A DNA stretch of 64,000 nucleotides from Salmonirosea aquatica (GTDB lineage: Bacteria > Bacteroidota > Bacteroidia > Cytophagales > Spirosomataceae): assembly GCF_009296315.1 (NCBI RefSeq), contig NZ_WHLY01000002.1:868001-932000 (forward strand), read 5' to 3'. A program made the translations under genes and the position numbers. Below, one piece after another: positions 7,767 through 15,858 of the stretch. Numbering within the stretch: position 1 is the first letter of the stretch; each line of letters begins with the position of its first letter. The notes beneath the pieces are model-generated. The model saw nothing but the letters and a program-made list of their open reading frames with translations, was not told the origin of the DNA and did not search any database.

Positions 7767-10667
7767 ATGAAAAAGATCCTATTCTCCTTTTTATTCGCCA
7801 TCCTCTGTTTGACTTTGCAAACAGTCCGCGCTCAGAACTACCGGCTCATCGGAACGGTGGTGGATAGTGTCGCCCAAAGTCCCGTAGTAGGTGCCTATGT
7901 GAGTGTGGAAGTGCCGGGCTCAACGGCCAAGCCGATCTACACCACCACCAACCTCGACGGAAAGTTCGAGTTTACGGGCTTGAGTCCCCAAAAATACGCT
8001 CTTAAAGTTACCTACCTTAGCTACCACGATGTCCAGAAGTCTGTTGAAATCAAGGACCCCCTTACCGATCTGGGGAACCTGATCCTGACAGAAGCGGCCC
8101 AGGATCTGAAAGAGGTACAGGTAGTGGGGCAAATTCAGCAGTCGCAGATGAAGGGCGATACGACGCAATTTAACGCGGCGGCTTTCAAAACCAATCCCGA
8201 TGCTAACGTAGAGGATTTGATCCAGAAAATGCCGGGTATCGCCGTCGTAAATGGCGAGGTGCAGGCCCAGGGCGAAAAGGTACAACGTGTACTGGTCGAC
8301 GGCAAGCAATTCTTTGGCGATGACGCTACCCTGGCGCTCAAAAACCTACCCGCTGAAATCGTGGATAAGATCGAGGTTTTTGACCGGCAGAGCGATCAGG
8401 CGCAATTGACGGGCTTCGACGACGGCAACGCCCAGAAAACCATCAACATCGTGACCCGGGCGGACCGCAACGCCGGTAAATTCGGCAAAGCGTTTGCCGG
8501 GTACGGCAGCGACGACCGCTACATGACCGGCGGAAACCTCAACATCTTCGGCAAGCAAAAACGTATTTCCATCATCGGGCTTTCCAACAACATCAACCAG
8601 CAGAACTTCGCTTCGCAGGATTTGGCGGGGGTACTGGGTAGTGCTGGGGGCGGCGGTGGAGGCCGGGGTGGTCGCGGCGGCGGTGGAGGCGGTGGCTTTG
8701 GCGGTGGTGGTAACGCCGGAAACTTCCTGGTTGGCCAGCAAAACGGGATTACCAATACCAGCGCTTTCGGACTCAACTATACCGACAAATGGGGCGAAAA
8801 ACTGGACGTGACGGGCAGCTATTTTTTCAACCGATCGGGCAATGCCAATACTCAAACCACCAACCGGGAGACTTTCCTGAGCAACGGCAGTCAATTCTAT
8901 AAAGAGCAAAACAGCTACGCGAACACCAACCTGAATCACCGCATCAATTTCCGGTTTGAATACAGTATCAACAAAAACAATACAATCATTTTCTCGCCCA
9001 GCGTCAACTGGCAGGACAACCAGGCCACCACGCTACGTATCGGCGCTACCACATCGGCCGAGGGCACCCCGCTGAACGAAACCAACAACGACAAGTATAG
9101 CCATAGTAATGCGCTGAGTTCCACCAACTCCTTGTTGTGGCGGCATAAGTTTGCCAAAGTCGGCCGTACCTTTTCGGTCAATCTTTCGGGCAATGTCAAT
9201 AACCGCAGTAGCGATGGTTCCCTGTACGCGCTCAATCAGTACTACACGTCCACCCGCAATCCCAGCGATACTATCGACCAAATATCTAATACCAAATCGG
9301 ACAATATGCGGCTGGGAGCCAATGTGAACTATACGGAGCCCCTAAGCAAAACGATTCAGCTGCAGCTAAGCTACAACTTATCGTTGAGCAACAGCGATTC
9401 CAAAAGCCAGACGTATAACTTTACTGATAGCGAACGGGGGTACTCTCGCCTGGATACACTGTTATCCAATACGTTCGACAACCAGTACCTCACGCATCGG
9501 GCCGGGGTGTCATTGCGGGGCAACAAAAAGAAAGTCACAGGTTCGGTGGGGGTAGACTTCCAGAGCGCCGGACTGTTCAGCCAGCAGCTGTTTCCCCGCC
9601 GCAATGAGGTGGACCAAACATTCAACAATCTGCTACCCAACGCGTTTTTTATGTTTCGGCCCAGCCAATCCAAAAACCTCCGTCTGTTTTACCGCACCTC
9701 TACCAACGAGCCGTCCATCACGCAGTTGCAGAACGTAGTCAACAATACCAATCCCTTGTTCCTGACGGCGGGTAATCCGAATCTGAAACAGGAATACGCC
9801 CACCGGGCCAGCCTGCGGTACTCGGCTTCGGACACCAAACTGGGACGCAACTTTTTCATCTATGGCTCAGCCAACTACACTGCCAACAGCATTACGAATT
9901 CTACCTTCGTGGCGCAGCGCCTCACCATATTACCCAACGGCATTCAGCTGGAACCAGGCGCGCAATTGACTTCACCCGTCAACCTGGATGGCAACTGGTC
10001 GGTACGTACCTTCGCCAACTATGGTTCGCCCATCAAGGCCATCAAGACCAATTTCAACCTGAATACCGGGGTGAATTACAGCCGTCTGCCGGGTATGATC
10101 AATTACAAACTGAACGTTTCGAACAACTACGCCATCTCACAGGGTATTGTCCTGAGCAGCAACATCAGCACCAAACTGGACTTCACGCTGTCCTTTAATG
10201 GCAACTACAACATCGTGCGCAACAGCCTGCAGCCACAGCTCGATAACAACTACTTCTCACAGGTGAGCTCGGCGCGGCTGAACTGGATTTTCGGCAAAGG
10301 TTTCGTTTTGCAAACGGACATTACCAACCAGTCGTACCGGGGCCTGGGGGCAGGTTTTAACCAGAACTTCACGCTCTGGAACGCCAGCCTGGGCAAGAAA
10401 TTCCTGAAAGACAACAAGGGCGAACTGAAGCTGACCGTATTTGACATCCTGGCCCAGAACAACAGCATCAACCGCAATGTGACCGAAACCTACGTGGAGG
10501 ACGTAACGAGCCGGGTACTGACGCAATATGCCATGCTGACGTTCACCTACACGCTACGGAATTTTGGCAAAGCACCCGCTCCGGCGCAGGATCGTCCCCG
10601 GGGCGACTGGCAACGGGGCGAGCGCGGACCCGGGGGTGAGGGCGGTGGTTTCCGACCCTATGAATGA
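7767..10667 (+). CDS. Outer-membrane beta-barrel receptor (TonB-dependent receptor-like)
   Basis: A 966-aa protein with a signal peptide (about residues 1-22, ending VRAQ). It has a CarboxypepD_reg-like beta-sandwich (residues about 27-110) and a plug-like region (QVVGQIQQSQMKGDTTQFNAAAFKTNPDANVEDLIQKMPG). The long C-terminal part has alternating beta strands ending in an aromatic-rich barrel of the outer-membrane beta-barrel type 3 group. A glycine-rich insertion of about 28 residues (290-320) and a Gly/Arg-rich tail are unusual. No SusD partner is adjacent. The gene contains no GGTACC motif, unlike most of the window. Substrate unknown. Confidence 0.85.
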   Translation: MKKILFSFLFAILCLTLQTVRAQNYRLIGTVVDSVAQSPVVGAYVSVEVPGSTAKPIYTTTNLDGKFEFTGLSPQKYALKVTYLSYHDVQKSVEIKDPLTDLGNLILTEAAQDLKEVQVVGQIQQSQMKGDTTQFNAAAFKTNPDANVEDLIQKMPGIAVVNGEVQAQGEKVQRVLVDGKQFFGDDATLALKNLPAEIVDKIEVFDRQSDQAQLTGFDDGNAQKTINIVTRADRNAGKFGKAFAGYGSDDRYMTGGNLNIFGKQKRISIIGLSNNINQQNFASQDLAGVLGSAGGGGGGRGGRGGGGGGGFGGGGNAGNFLVGQQNGITNTSAFGLNYTDKWGEKLDVTGSYFFNRSGNANTQTTNRETFLSNGSQFYKEQNSYANTNLNHRINFRFEYSINKNNTIIFSPSVNWQDNQATTLRIGATTSAEGTPLNETNNDKYSHSNALSSTNSLLWRHKFAKVGRTFSVNLSGNVNNRSSDGSLYALNQYYTSTRNPSDTIDQISNTKSDNMRLGANVNYTEPLSKTIQLQLSYNLSLSNSDSKSQTYNFTDSERGYSRLDTLLSNTFDNQYLTHRAGVSLRGNKKKVTGSVGVDFQSAGLFSQQLFPRRNEVDQTFNNLLPNAFFMFRPSQSKNLRLFYRTSTNEPSITQLQNVVNNTNPLFLTAGNPNLKQEYAHRASLRYSASDTKLGRNFFIYGSANYTANSITNSTFVAQRLTILPNGIQLEPGAQLTSPVNLDGNWSVRTFANYGSPIKAIKTNFNLNTGVNYSRLPGMINYKLNVSNNYAISQGIVLSSNISTKLDFTLSFNGNYNIVRNSLQPQLDNNYFSQVSSARLNWIFGKGFVLQTDITNQSYRGLGAGFNQNFTLWNASLGKKFLKDNKGELKLTVFDILAQNNSINRNVTETYVEDVTSRVLTQYAMLTFTYTLRNFGKAPAPAQDRPRGDWQRGERGPGGEGGGFRPYE

Positions 10668-10680
10668 CAGTTGATTGAGA

Positions 10681-10713
10681 AATCCCCCGCTACCTACTAG
10701 TGGGGGATTTTTT
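10681..10713 (+). terminator. Terminator after the barrel gene
   Basis: Arms AATCCCCC and GGGGGATT around a 13-base loop, followed by TTTTTT, 13 bases after the stop codon. Confidence 0.85.
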
Positions 10714-10720
10714 ACGACGC

Positions 10721-11648
10721 CTACCTCATCAACTGTACCCAGGCGGCCAATTCCATAGCCCAGGCTATGCCCACGTGTACCAGTAGCCCGCCCCAGACCG
10801 ACCGTGAGTGCAGTGCAATCACCCCAGAATGTACCCTCCGAACACCGAACCGATGGTTTCGCCGAGGGGTTTGCCAAAATGCAGGGAAGCATAGCAGACT
10901 ACCATGGGCAACAGGGTACCCCGGCCCAGCCAATGCGCCATGCCGATGATCAGAAAGCCCCGAAACAGTAGCTCGGTTGAGATAAAATCAAACCCATAAA
11001 AAGCTCATAGGCCAGCGCCGTAACCCAAGGCGCTACGCCGAAAAATTCGTCTGCGCCGGAGTCACGGTACGAGGGGTAGGTACGCAGAAAATCGGGCTGA
11101 AAGGAAGCCCAGACAATCAGCGGCAGCATAGCCGCCAACAGGATCAGGTAGGGACTGACCGGCTGGGCTTTGAAAAGTCCGTAAAAGCGGGTACTTTGAT
11201 CGTCTACTATGAAATAAAATAGAACTAAGGGCAGAAAGACCGTCAGCAACGACGACAAGTTAGACAGCCCATAGTACGCGAACCAGTAGATTTGTCCGTC
11301 AAAAAGCTGTTTGCTCCACGCCTGGTACCCATAGAATCCGCCATTCCAGGCCAAAACGGCCAGTCCGAATAAGCTATACAGCCATACGTGGCGATTTCGG
11401 AATATTAGCATTTGTCTGGTATGAAGGGCCCAGATCAGCAGCGCGCCATAGTAGGCGGTAGCGTACAGCAGAAAGTACCAGACGATCCGGATCGGATTGC
11501 CGATCCAGGCGTCGATGATCCGGTCTTCCAACTCAATGGCATAGTTGATGCTGATGAGAATACTCAGAAACACGGCCTCTTTCAGATAAAGACTTTGATC
11601 AAAGTCTTCATGCACATGAGTACGTAGGCAGGCTGTGATCTTTCGCAT
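10721..11648 (-). pseudogene. CPBP intramembrane protease, two frameshifts
   Basis: The minus strand encodes a multi-membrane protein of the CPBP (Abi/CAAX-like) family, broken into three frames. Residues 1-232 from ATG 11648 are intact and end just after YELFMG. One extra T near 10992 would restore ...STELLFRGFLIIGMAHWLG (the Glu-rich active-site helix, with TE rather than the usual EE) and HFGKPLGETIG. One extra G near 10831 would then restore GVIALHSRSVWGGLLVHVG to a stop at 10721. Both breaks are single-base losses in short T or G runs. They could be sequencing errors or real decay. The full product would be about 310 aa with about eight membrane segments. Confidence 0.75.
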
Positions 11649-11711
11649 ACGGTAAGGGGGAGGGTACCTTGGAAACGAGAAAAGGCCGGTAAGCTGCCGC
11701 TACGGAGGTAC

Positions 11712-12671
11712 CTACATCGTGATCACCACATTGCCGGTTTTCTGTCCTGTGAGTACAAAGCGATATGCTTCGGCAATCTCTTCAAGCGGATACGTCCTGT
11801 CAATCACGGGCCTGAACTTCCCTTTTTCAATGAGATCCCGAATAAAAGCCATGCTCCCTCTGATATCGGAAGGGATCGGAAAAATGACCTTTTTCCCGCT
11901 CGCCCAAAGGCCCCAAAGCGCCAGAAAAACATTCTGACTTCCCGGTCCCAGTTCTGATGAAATGTAGGTACCCTTCGCTTTCAACAAAGGCTTGCAGCGG
12001 CCAAAGGTACTTTTACCCACGGCATCGAAGATGAAGTCATACTTTTCATCGTCCGTTGTGAAGTCCTGCCGGGTATAATCGATGATTTTATCAGCCCCTA
12101 ATGATTTAATCAATCCAATATTTTTGGTGTTGCAGACGGCCGTAACGTAGAGCCCGTGGTACTTTAGAAATTGCAGAAGCGCCGAGCCAATAGCACCGGT
12201 AGCGCCATTGACCAGTACCTTTTGGCTGGGGTTAAGCTTTACTTTATTAATGAAGTGATAGGCATAATGTGCTCCTTCTAAACTGGCAGCGGCCTGCTCA
12301 TACGTAAGGTTGTCGGGAAAACGGGCGATAGCTTTTCCCTCTGGAAAACACAGGTACTCTGCCTGTGACTTAATGCCGTAATCACCAAAACCCCAGACCT
12401 TATCCCCTACTTTGAAAGACTGCACATTGCCGCCAATTGCCTCGATTTCGCCAGCGAAGTCGGTACCCGGAATGGGTTGCCTGGGCTTTGTCAGCCCGTT
12501 TATGAACCGCATGATGAAGGGTTGGGCGGTCAGATTGGCGCAGTCGGTCCTGTTGACCGTCGTGGCATACACGCGTACCAATACTTCATTCTCATTAGGC
12601 GCTGGTTTTTCAACTTCCCGTACCGAGAGAACCTCGGGAGGACCGTATTGGGTAAAGAAAGCAGCCTTCAT
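11712..12671 (-). CDS. Zinc-independent quinone oxidoreductase-like (MDR family)
   Basis: A 319-aa cytoplasmic medium-chain dehydrogenase/reductase. The GroES-like N-terminal domain begins MKAAFFTQYGPPEVLSVREVEKP. The Rossmann domain has the nucleotide motif VLVNGATGAIGSALLQFLK near residue 150. A cysteine-rich structural zinc lobe and catalytic zinc ligands are lacking, as in quinone oxidoreductases and related NADPH enoyl reductases. It is similar in layout to the gene at 23025, so the two are paralogues within this window. It is the last gene of a minus-strand run after the LysM gene, with 122 bases between. Substrate unknown. Confidence 0.85.
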   Translation of the reverse strand: MKAAFFTQYGPPEVLSVREVEKPAPNENEVLVRVYATTVNRTDCANLTAQPFIMRFINGLTKPRQPIPGTDFAGEIEAIGGNVQSFKVGDKVWGFGDYGIKSQAEYLCFPEGKAIARFPDNLTYEQAAASLEGAHYAYHFINKVKLNPSQKVLVNGATGAIGSALLQFLKYHGLYVTAVCNTKNIGLIKSLGADKIIDYTRQDFTTDDEKYDFIFDAVGKSTFGRCKPLLKAKGTYISSELGPGSQNVFLALWGLWASGKKVIFPIPSDIRGSMAFIRDLIEKGKFRPVIDRTYPLEEIAEAYRFVLTGQKTGNVVITM

Positions 12672-12793
12672 AAACGGGGGTTTTAGGGTTGAGTTTCAAC
12701 GCGTCCAGAATTACAGGGACAGGGATGCTCGAAAAGCTTCGAGCAATCACAAACAACTACCTGAACCGCGACAGCGAAACCAGAACCGGCCGT

Positions 12794-13513
12794 TTACTTC
12801 TTCTTCCCAAAAGGAATGATTAGTTTTTCACCGCGCTCGGAGTAGTTACGGGTTTTGCCATTGGCCTCCATCAGGAGCTGCAGGCTGATTCCGTATTTCT
12901 TGGCTACTACGCGCAGTACATCGCCGGGGCCAACGGTGTGCACGGCCTGTACCCGCACGTTGAGTTTAGTGACGCCCGATTTCAAATCGGTGGTGGTATT
13001 ACTGAGTTGGGGATTCAGCGCTTTCAGCGTTTCGGTACTTAGATTGTACTTATTGGCGATGCCAAAGAATGTTTCGCCCGGACGCACCGTGTGTGTAATG
13101 GCCGTTCCGCCCACATCCACGGTTTTTTTCTCAGGCGCAGGCGTTTCGGCGGGTGGTTCCTGCACGGCAACGGGGGTACCTACATCTTCGGGCAAGCTCG
13201 TTTCGGCAGGTTCTACCCGTTCGGGTTCAGCCAGGTCCGGCTCCGTGTCCACCGAAGGAGGGATGAATTTGCTGGTGGTATCAGGCACAATATCGGTCAC
13301 TTCTTCCGATCCCGTGACATCGTCCGTGATGTATTCCCAGCCGACCGCAAACAACGCCACAATGATGGCCAGCAAAGTCAGCAGGGTGATCAGGGGCAGC
13401 CTGGAAGTCTCTTTGGGACGGATATTTCTTTTTCTTGGCGTTTCTTCTTCTTGCATTGTTGGCTGATGACTAGGGGCTGGGGCCGGGCGGCTTTCCGCTG
13501 ATGGCTTTTGCAT
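12794..13513 (-). CDS. Membrane-anchored double-LysM protein
   Basis: A 239-aa protein with a short basic cytoplasmic N-terminus, one membrane helix (about residues 38-60, LPLITLLTLLAIIVALF) and a Pro/Glu-rich linker. Two LysM domains follow: HTVRPGETFFGIANKYN...LNPQL and HTVGPGDVLRVVAKKYG...MEANGK. LysM domains bind peptidoglycan glycan chains. A type II membrane topology with the LysM modules in the periplasm is inferred. It lies 48 bases downstream of purE on the same strand, so co-transcription is possible. No hydrolase domain is present, so a structural or scaffolding role is more likely than an enzymatic one. Confidence 0.85.
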   Translation of the reverse strand: MQKPSAESRPAPAPSHQPTMQEEETPRKRNIRPKETSRLPLITLLTLLAIIVALFAVGWEYITDDVTGSEEVTDIVPDTTSKFIPPSVDTEPDLAEPERVEPAETSLPEDVGTPVAVQEPPAETPAPEKKTVDVGGTAITHTVRPGETFFGIANKYNLSTETLKALNPQLSNTTTDLKSGVTKLNVRVQAVHTVGPGDVLRVVAKKYGISLQLLMEANGKTRNYSERGEKLIIPFGKKK

Positions 13514-13561
13514 AAAACGTTCTCTATTCAGACAAAGGTAAGAAATAGATGCAAATCAGGC

Positions 13562-14047
13562 TTAGGTATTCGTTTTCAGAGCCTTATTCATATCCGCTAC
13601 CTTATCTTGCAGCTCTTGCTTGTACTCGTCTAGCCGCCGGGCTACCGCTTGGTCGGAGGTACCCACAATCTGCGCGGCCAGAATACCAGCATTTTTGGCC
13701 CCATTCAGGGCGACGGTAGCTACAGGTACCCCACCGGGCATTTGCAGGATAGAGAGCACCGAGTCCCAGCCGTCGATGGAATTGCTGGACAGAATAGGTA
13801 CCCCAATAACGGGCAGCGTCGTCAGTGAAGCCACCATGCCCGGTAAATGCGCCGCTCCCCCGGCACCGGCGATGATCACTTTCAGGCCCCGTGAACGGGC
13901 GGTTTTGGCGTAGTCCAGCATCCGCTCCGGCGTGCGGTGGGCCGATACGATCTCCATTTCAAACGCCACGCCCAGTTCATTTAGTGCCTCAGCGGCCTCC
14001 TGCATCACCTTGCGGTCCGAGATGCTACCCATGATGATTCCGACCAT
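13562..14047 (-). CDS. purE: N5-CAIR mutase PurE
   Basis: A 161-aa cytosolic enzyme that converts N5-carboxyaminoimidazole ribonucleotide to CAIR in purine synthesis. Clear PurE signatures are MGSISDRKVM near the start, VSAHRTPERMLDYA with the catalytic histidine, and the glycine-rich AGAGGAAHLPGM followed by LPVIGVPI. An upstream in-frame ATG at 14203 would add 52 residues, but these are translated from a dispersed repeat and are not PurE-like, so I take ATG 14047. purK lies immediately upstream on the same strand, separated by 130 bases that carry two repeat blocks. Confidence 0.95.
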   Translation of the reverse strand: MVGIIMGSISDRKVMQEAAEALNELGVAFEMEIVSAHRTPERMLDYAKTARSRGLKVIIAGAGGAAHLPGMVASLTTLPVIGVPILSSNSIDGWDSVLSILQMPGGVPVATVALNGAKNAGILAAQIVGTSDQAVARRLDEYKQELQDKVADMNKALKTNT

Positions 14048-14049
14048 TT

Positions 14050-14085
14050 TTTCAGTTGACAGTGGACAGTTGAGAGTTGACAGTG
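14050..14085. repeat. Dispersed TGTCAACTG-type repeat, purE side
   Basis: A block of near-repeated units (cagttgacagtg, gacagttgagag, ttgacagtgcc) directly upstream of the purE start. It is in inverse orientation to the block at 14171-14207, so the purK-purE gap is flanked by inverted copies. Confidence 0.7.
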
Positions 14086-14170
14086 CCTTCGCGGTTGTGA
14101 ACCTACTTCTATCCGTATGAATTTTTATACCTGGTAAACTTATAATTTCAAATGATTGAATAACAATAAA

Positions 14171-14207
14171 ACAACTGTCAACTGTCAACTGTCCACTCTC
14201 CACTGAC
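14171..14207. repeat. Dispersed TGTCAACTG-type repeat overlapping the end of purK
   Basis: Three tandem ctgtcaa-type units followed by ctgtccactctccactg. The last codons of purK (GEWTVDS) are translated from this block, so the repeat has replaced or extended the native 3' end. Confidence 0.7.
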
Positions 14208-15326
14208 CACCCTCACACTACGCTGTACTAACGCTACCTTCTCCTTCAAGCGCTCCGTATTTTCATCCATAATGGTCACGTGACCCATTTTACGGTAGGG
14301 CTTGGTGATGGCTTTTCCGTAAAGAAATGGAAAAACTTCACTGGTCGCCAGCAAGGTTTCCATACCTTGGTAGTAGGCCGGGCCCGTGTAGCCTGCTTCG
14401 CCCAGTAGATTCACCATGGCAGCGGGTGCGTACTGGTGCGTGCTGCCCAACGGCAAACCCAGAATGGCCCGCCAATGCTGCTCGTACTGCGAGGTGGCAT
14501 TGGCCCGGATGGTATGATGCCCACTGTTGTGCGGGCGCGGTGCTACTTCGTTGATCAATATTTCGCCATCTTTTGTCACGAACATTTCCACGGCCAGTAG
14601 ACCTACGATGCCGAACGCCTCAGCCGTTTGGCTGGCTATTTCCTCCGCCCGGAAGCGCACATCATCCTTAATTTCGGCGGGAGCGAACAGGTACTCCACC
14701 AGATTGTGCTCGGGGTGGAACACCATTTCCACCACCGGGAACGTCTTCATATGCCCCTCCGGATTACGCGCCACGATCACGGCGATTTCTTTTTCAAAAT
14801 CCACCGCTTTTTCCAGCAGACCGGGAGCATCGAACGCCTTGTTTAGATCTGCTTCCGAGCTGATGCGCTGAACGCCGCGCCCGTCGTAGCCATCTTTTCC
14901 CAGCTTGTGAAAAGCCGGAAGAAAATCAGGGTACCTTGCCACATCGGCGCGGCTTTCCGTCAGGATGAAATCGGCGGTAGGTAGCTTATTGACCCGATAG
15001 AATTGTTTCTGAATGCGTTTATCCTGGATTTGTCGGATTACCAAAGGCTGCGGATAGACGCGCTTGCCTTCTTTTTCCAGCGCTTCCAGCGCATCCACAT
15101 TCACTTTCTCAATTTCGATGGTAATCACATCCAGGTCTTTGCCAAAAGCATAGACCGTATCATAATCCTGTAAGGAACCTTGCTGGAAGTGCGGGGCAAT
15201 GCGGCTGCACGGGGCGTCGGCGTCGGGGTCGAGAACGTGGATGTCCAGATTCCAGTCGATAGCGGCCTGCAACAGCATCAGGCCGAGCTGACCGCCGCCG
15301 AGGATGCCTATTTTGTCATATAGCAT
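14178..15326 (-). CDS. purK: N5-CAIR synthetase PurK
   Basis: A 382-aa ATP-grasp enzyme that carboxylates aminoimidazole ribonucleotide with ATP and bicarbonate; its product feeds PurE. The N-terminal pre-ATP-grasp fold begins KIGILGGGQLGLMLLQAA. The ATP-grasp region includes the KLGKDGYDGRGV loop, EKAVDFEKEIAVIVAR and the metal-binding INEVAPRPHNSGHHT segment. The length is usual for the family. The C-terminal eight or so residues derive from a dispersed repeat. It is preceded by a small conserved-looking gene at 15383-15592, 56 bases upstream on the same strand. Confidence 0.95.
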   Translation of the reverse strand: MLYDKIGILGGGQLGLMLLQAAIDWNLDIHVLDPDADAPCSRIAPHFQQGSLQDYDTVYAFGKDLDVITIEIEKVNVDALEALEKEGKRVYPQPLVIRQIQDKRIQKQFYRVNKLPTADFILTESRADVARYPDFLPAFHKLGKDGYDGRGVQRISSEADLNKAFDAPGLLEKAVDFEKEIAVIVARNPEGHMKTFPVVEMVFHPEHNLVEYLFAPAEIKDDVRFRAEEIASQTAEAFGIVGLLAVEMFVTKDGEILINEVAPRPHNSGHHTIRANATSQYEQHWRAILGLPLGSTHQYAPAAMVNLLGEAGYTGPAYYQGMETLLATSEVFPFLYGKAITKPYRKMGHVTIMDENTERLKEKVALVQRSVRVVSGEWTVDS

Positions 15327-15382
15327 AGATGGCGATAATGGCTTATGCGCAAAGTTGGGGGAAAAAGGGGAAAACTAAAATT

Positions 15383-15592
15383 TCATAGCCCCATTTCCGC
15401 CGGATCGTAGCCAAAGCGCCGGGCTGAATCTTTTATAATTTCCAGCATTTCACGGTAGCTGAACAACCTGCCCGTGAGGTAATCCCGCTCTTCAGCATTG
15501 GCATATACTTTCCTACCCTGCAAGTCGCGGATATTTTCGTGCAGGGTAATGAGAATATCCTGAAAAAATTCCTGGCTGTACTTCTCTGTCAT
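15383..15592 (-). CDS. Small hypothetical protein upstream of purK
   Basis: A 69-aa, charged, helical-looking protein (MTEKYSQEFFQDIL...FGYDPAEMGL) with no signal or membrane segment. I do not recognise the family. It reads in the same direction as purK and purE with a 56-base gap and could be first in that transcription unit. Its balanced amino acid composition and its own ATG make it a credible gene. No function can be stated. Confidence 0.55.
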   Translation of the reverse strand: MTEKYSQEFFQDILITLHENIRDLQGRKVYANAEERDYLTGRLFSYREMLEIIKDSARRFGYDPAEMGL

Positions 15593-15858
15593 CTCAAACA
15601 GGTTTGTTTATTAATTTTTCTGTACAGGATAAGCCTTTGAAAACTAAAATATTATAAATCAACGTATCGAAACCAAACGTCGAGTATTACGGCTGAATTA
15701 CGCAGTTACCCAATCTTTAAAAAAAAATTCAAAAACAGTTCACATATGCTTAACCGCTCCCGCCATTGCCTTTGTCGAATTTTGCGGCTGGAAGCGTTCC
15801 TGGTTTCGGACACCTTCCCTTTTCGATGGTCTTACTCTAACCAACCTCTTTAAAGCGT

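Noticed and set aside
8346-8939. Antisense frame over the glycine-rich receptor segment
   Set aside because: Low-complexity Ala/Pro-rich product caused by the glycine codon repeats of the sense strand.
14048-14203. N-terminal extension of PurE by 52 residues
   Set aside because: It is translated from a dispersed repeat and is absent from PurE proteins; the conserved start MVGIIMGSISD is at 14047.
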